Positions 14,119 through 15,460 of a stretch of 15,460 nucleotides of DNA are shown piece after piece. Source of the stretch: Ruminococcus sp. UBA3280 (GTDB lineage Bacteria; Bacillota; Clostridia; Oscillospirales; Ruminococcaceae); NCBI GenBank assembly GCA_002362175.1, contig DETU01000110.1, positions 1-15,460 of the forward strand, given 5' to 3'. The notes beneath the pieces were generated by a model. The model was not told the DNA's origin. It was given only the letters and a program-made list of their open reading frames with translations, and did no database searches. The position numbers and the translations under genes are program-made. Numbering within the stretch: the first letter of the stretch is position 1; the number at the start of each line of letters is the position of its first letter.

Positions 14119-14278
14119 GACTTAATTTATTTTCAGAATCGTATATTAATTTAGAGATGTACAAAGAAAAATAAATTTGCATATTGTCATAAATACCATC
14201 AAAAAATCCACTTCCTTGAATTTTTGTAATATGGTTATGAATGATAGGAATTTATAAATAATTTACAGATTATTGTGT
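14119..14278. other. AT-rich intergenic region without a gene
   Basis: Lies between the T-box promoter and the stop codon of the GH5 gene. It is very AT-rich and holds no plausible coding frame. The only structure noted is a weak hairpin on the - strand, AAAAAUUC (14225-14218) with GGAUUUUU (14209-14202) and an 8-nt loop, 8 pairs with one wobble. It could end the GH5 transcript. Confidence 0.6.
14202..14225 (-). terminator. Weak AU-rich hairpin, possible terminator of the GH5 gene
   Basis: On the - strand AAAAAUUC pairs with GGAUUUUU across AAGGAAGU, and the 3' arm is itself U-rich. It begins about 53 nt past the GH5 stop. The stem is mostly A-U and thus weak; it is listed because no better terminator exists before the T-box promoter. 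Confidence 0.3.
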
Positions 14279-15460
14279 TTATTTTATGTTTTCGATAAGC
14301 ATCTGTTTCATTACCACAAGGTCAAACACGTCGGTTCTGCTATCTCCGTTTACATCTGCACGTTTTGCCTGTTCTTCTGTAAGACTTTCTGATGAAAGAA
14401 GATAATTACAGAATATTACAGCGTCTGCAATACTAAACATACCGTCATCGTTTATGTCGCCTCTGATATTTTTTACATTATTTTTCAGAACATTCTGCAA
14501 TGATTCTTTCAGTTCTGAATCATACATCTTACAGGTATCACGATTATAGTGAAGTCCCGTAATGTCCCACAGCACAGGGCAAAGACTGCGTTCATAGGCT
14601 TCTTCGCATACTGAACTGAGAAATAGTCTGACGGATTCTTCATCTTTATTGTTTTTCGGACAACCGTATTCTCCCACGATAACAGGAATACCGTTGTCGA
14701 TAAAAGTTGTTTTCATCATGTTCATATTTTTTTCAAGCTGTAAAAAATCTTCATCTGTTCCCCATGTTGAACGTGCTTTTCCCCAGTCGGCATCTTCTTC
14801 AAGAATTGCGAAATCCGACGGTGTATAATAATGGACGGAAACGGCACATCTGTTTATCGGGTCGTCGGGCATTTTGAAAAGCTTGTCGCAGGTCAGTTCA
14901 ATGTCCGTTCCATAGCCTGCAATAAGTAAATGACGTTCAGCGTTGTTTTTTCCCGACGAACGTACAATGTCTACAAACTTCTGATTTATTTCATTAAGAA
15001 GGTTGAAAGCCTGTTTTTTGCTTTCACTTTCACCACTCCAGCGATTCCATATATCGTCCCAGCACCCTTCTTCATTAAGGGATTCAAACATAAGATGGTC
15101 GTCATAATCACCGAATGCTTCTGTAAGCTGATTCCAGATACGAGTGTATTTTTTCATACATTCATCTTTATCTGTTGAAAAACCAGCAAACCACCCGTTG
15201 TCATAATGGATATTAAGAATTACATACATACCGCTTTCAAGCGACCAGTCAACAACTTCACGCACAGCTGAAAGATATTCACTGCTTATTGTGTAATTAT
15301 CACCCATCATATTTGACCATGCTACAGGTATACGTATTACACCAAATCCTTCATTTGCATATCCCTGTATCATTTCACGGGTAATAACAGGGCTTCCCCA
15401 TGCTGTTTCATAAGATTCGGGAGTACCGTCGCCCCACTGAGCAATCCAGTCTCCGCATGA
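14279..15460 (-). CDS. GH5 family glycanase with C-terminal type I dockerin (5' end beyond the window)
   Basis: A secreted beta-glycanase (cellulase-like) of family GH5; the reading frame continues to the window edge, so the signal peptide and the start are missing and 393 residues are visible. GH5 landmarks: VILNIHYDNGW (near 80-91), acid/base Glu in FESLNEEG (Glu130), HYYTPSDF (near 210-217) and the nucleophile Glu in VIVGEYGC (Glu264). The common NEP is NEE here, with both catalytic glutamates kept. The last 62 residues form a dockerin with two calcium-loop repeats (DINDDGMFSIAD and DVNGDSRTDVFD), so the enzyme should dock onto a cohesin scaffold outside the cell. Positions 10-11 of the repeats are IA and VF, so they differ. 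The substrate within GH5 (cellulose, xyloglucan, mannan) cannot be fixed. It is transcribed in the same direction as the cysE operon but lies upstream of the T-box promoter. Confidence 0.93.
   Translation of the reverse strand, partial: SCGDWIAQWGDGTPESYETAWGSPVITREMIQGYANEGFGVIRIPVAWSNMMGDNYTISSEYLSAVREVVDWSLESGMYVILNIHYDNGWFAGFSTDKDECMKKYTRIWNQLTEAFGDYDDHLMFESLNEEGCWDDIWNRWSGESESKKQAFNLLNEINQKFVDIVRSSGKNNAERHLLIAGYGTDIELTCDKLFKMPDDPINRCAVSVHYYTPSDFAILEEDADWGKARSTWGTDEDFLQLEKNMNMMKTTFIDNGIPVIVGEYGCPKNNKDEESVRLFLSSVCEEAYERSLCPVLWDITGLHYNRDTCKMYDSELKESLQNVLKNNVKNIRGDINDDGMFSIADAVIFCNYLLSSESLTEEQAKRADVNGDSRTDVFDLVVMKQMLIENIK

Noticed and set aside
1..15460. CRISPR array, tRNA/rRNA genes, insertion sequences, prophage or toxin-antitoxin pairs
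   Set aside because: No regularly spaced repeats, cloverleaf-like segments, transposase catalytic genes, phage genes or paired small toxin-like genes were seen.

Overview
The window looks like chromosomal DNA of an AT-rich, low-GC Gram-positive clostridium of the Ruminococcus type. The evidence is a GH5 glycanase carrying a C-terminal type I dockerin (a cellulosome part), a dipicolinate synthase pair (spore chemistry), a Cys-specific T-box riboswitch, strong AGGAGG-type ribosome binding sites and low-GC sigma-A promoters. The genus is inferred from domain content and general sequence style, not from a search.

Left half, + strand (1-6766). A short extended -10 promoter drives pheA (bifunctional chorismate mutase/prephenate dehydratase), metH (cobalamin methionine synthase without the C-terminal reactivation domain), prfB (release factor 2, continuous frame) and a 125-residue protein of unknown role. 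That last protein joins an N-terminal membrane helix and a six-proline linker to a region resembling the helix-turn-helix/leucine-zipper part of IS3-type transposase OrfA. A hairpin follows. Next comes a candidate mother-cell sigma (sigma-K/E type) promoter, a 15-bp palindrome, and dpaA-dpaB, the two subunits of dipicolinate synthase. A strong hairpin with an A-tract ends both this unit and the convergent one.

Right half, - strand (14118 down to 6740). A consensus promoter (TTGACA, 18 bp, TATAAT) feeds a T-box leader whose specifier codon reads UGC and whose antiterminator bulge is UGGA, both fitting tRNA-Cys. Downstream, in transcription order, lie cysE (TTG start), an unrecognised 172-residue gene, cysS, a lipoprotein, a GNAT acetyltransferase, a walJ/yycJ-type MBL hydrolase, rlmH, a second lipoprotein paralogous to the first, and a CPBP-family membrane protease. 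Spacing is tight or overlapping except for two modest gaps, so cysteine-tRNA charging may affect envelope and ribosome-modification genes as well as cysteine synthesis and tRNA charging.

Right edge (14279-15460), - strand: the 3' part of a dockerin-bearing GH5 enzyme, cut by the window end. The 160 bases between it and the T-box promoter hold no gene and only a weak AU-rich hairpin.

Most genes are housekeeping. The parts most worth checking are the membrane-anchored transposase-like protein, the UGA mini-ORF overlapping the start of a frameshift-free prfB, the paralogous lipoprotein pair in a T-box operon, and the unknown gene between cysE and cysS.
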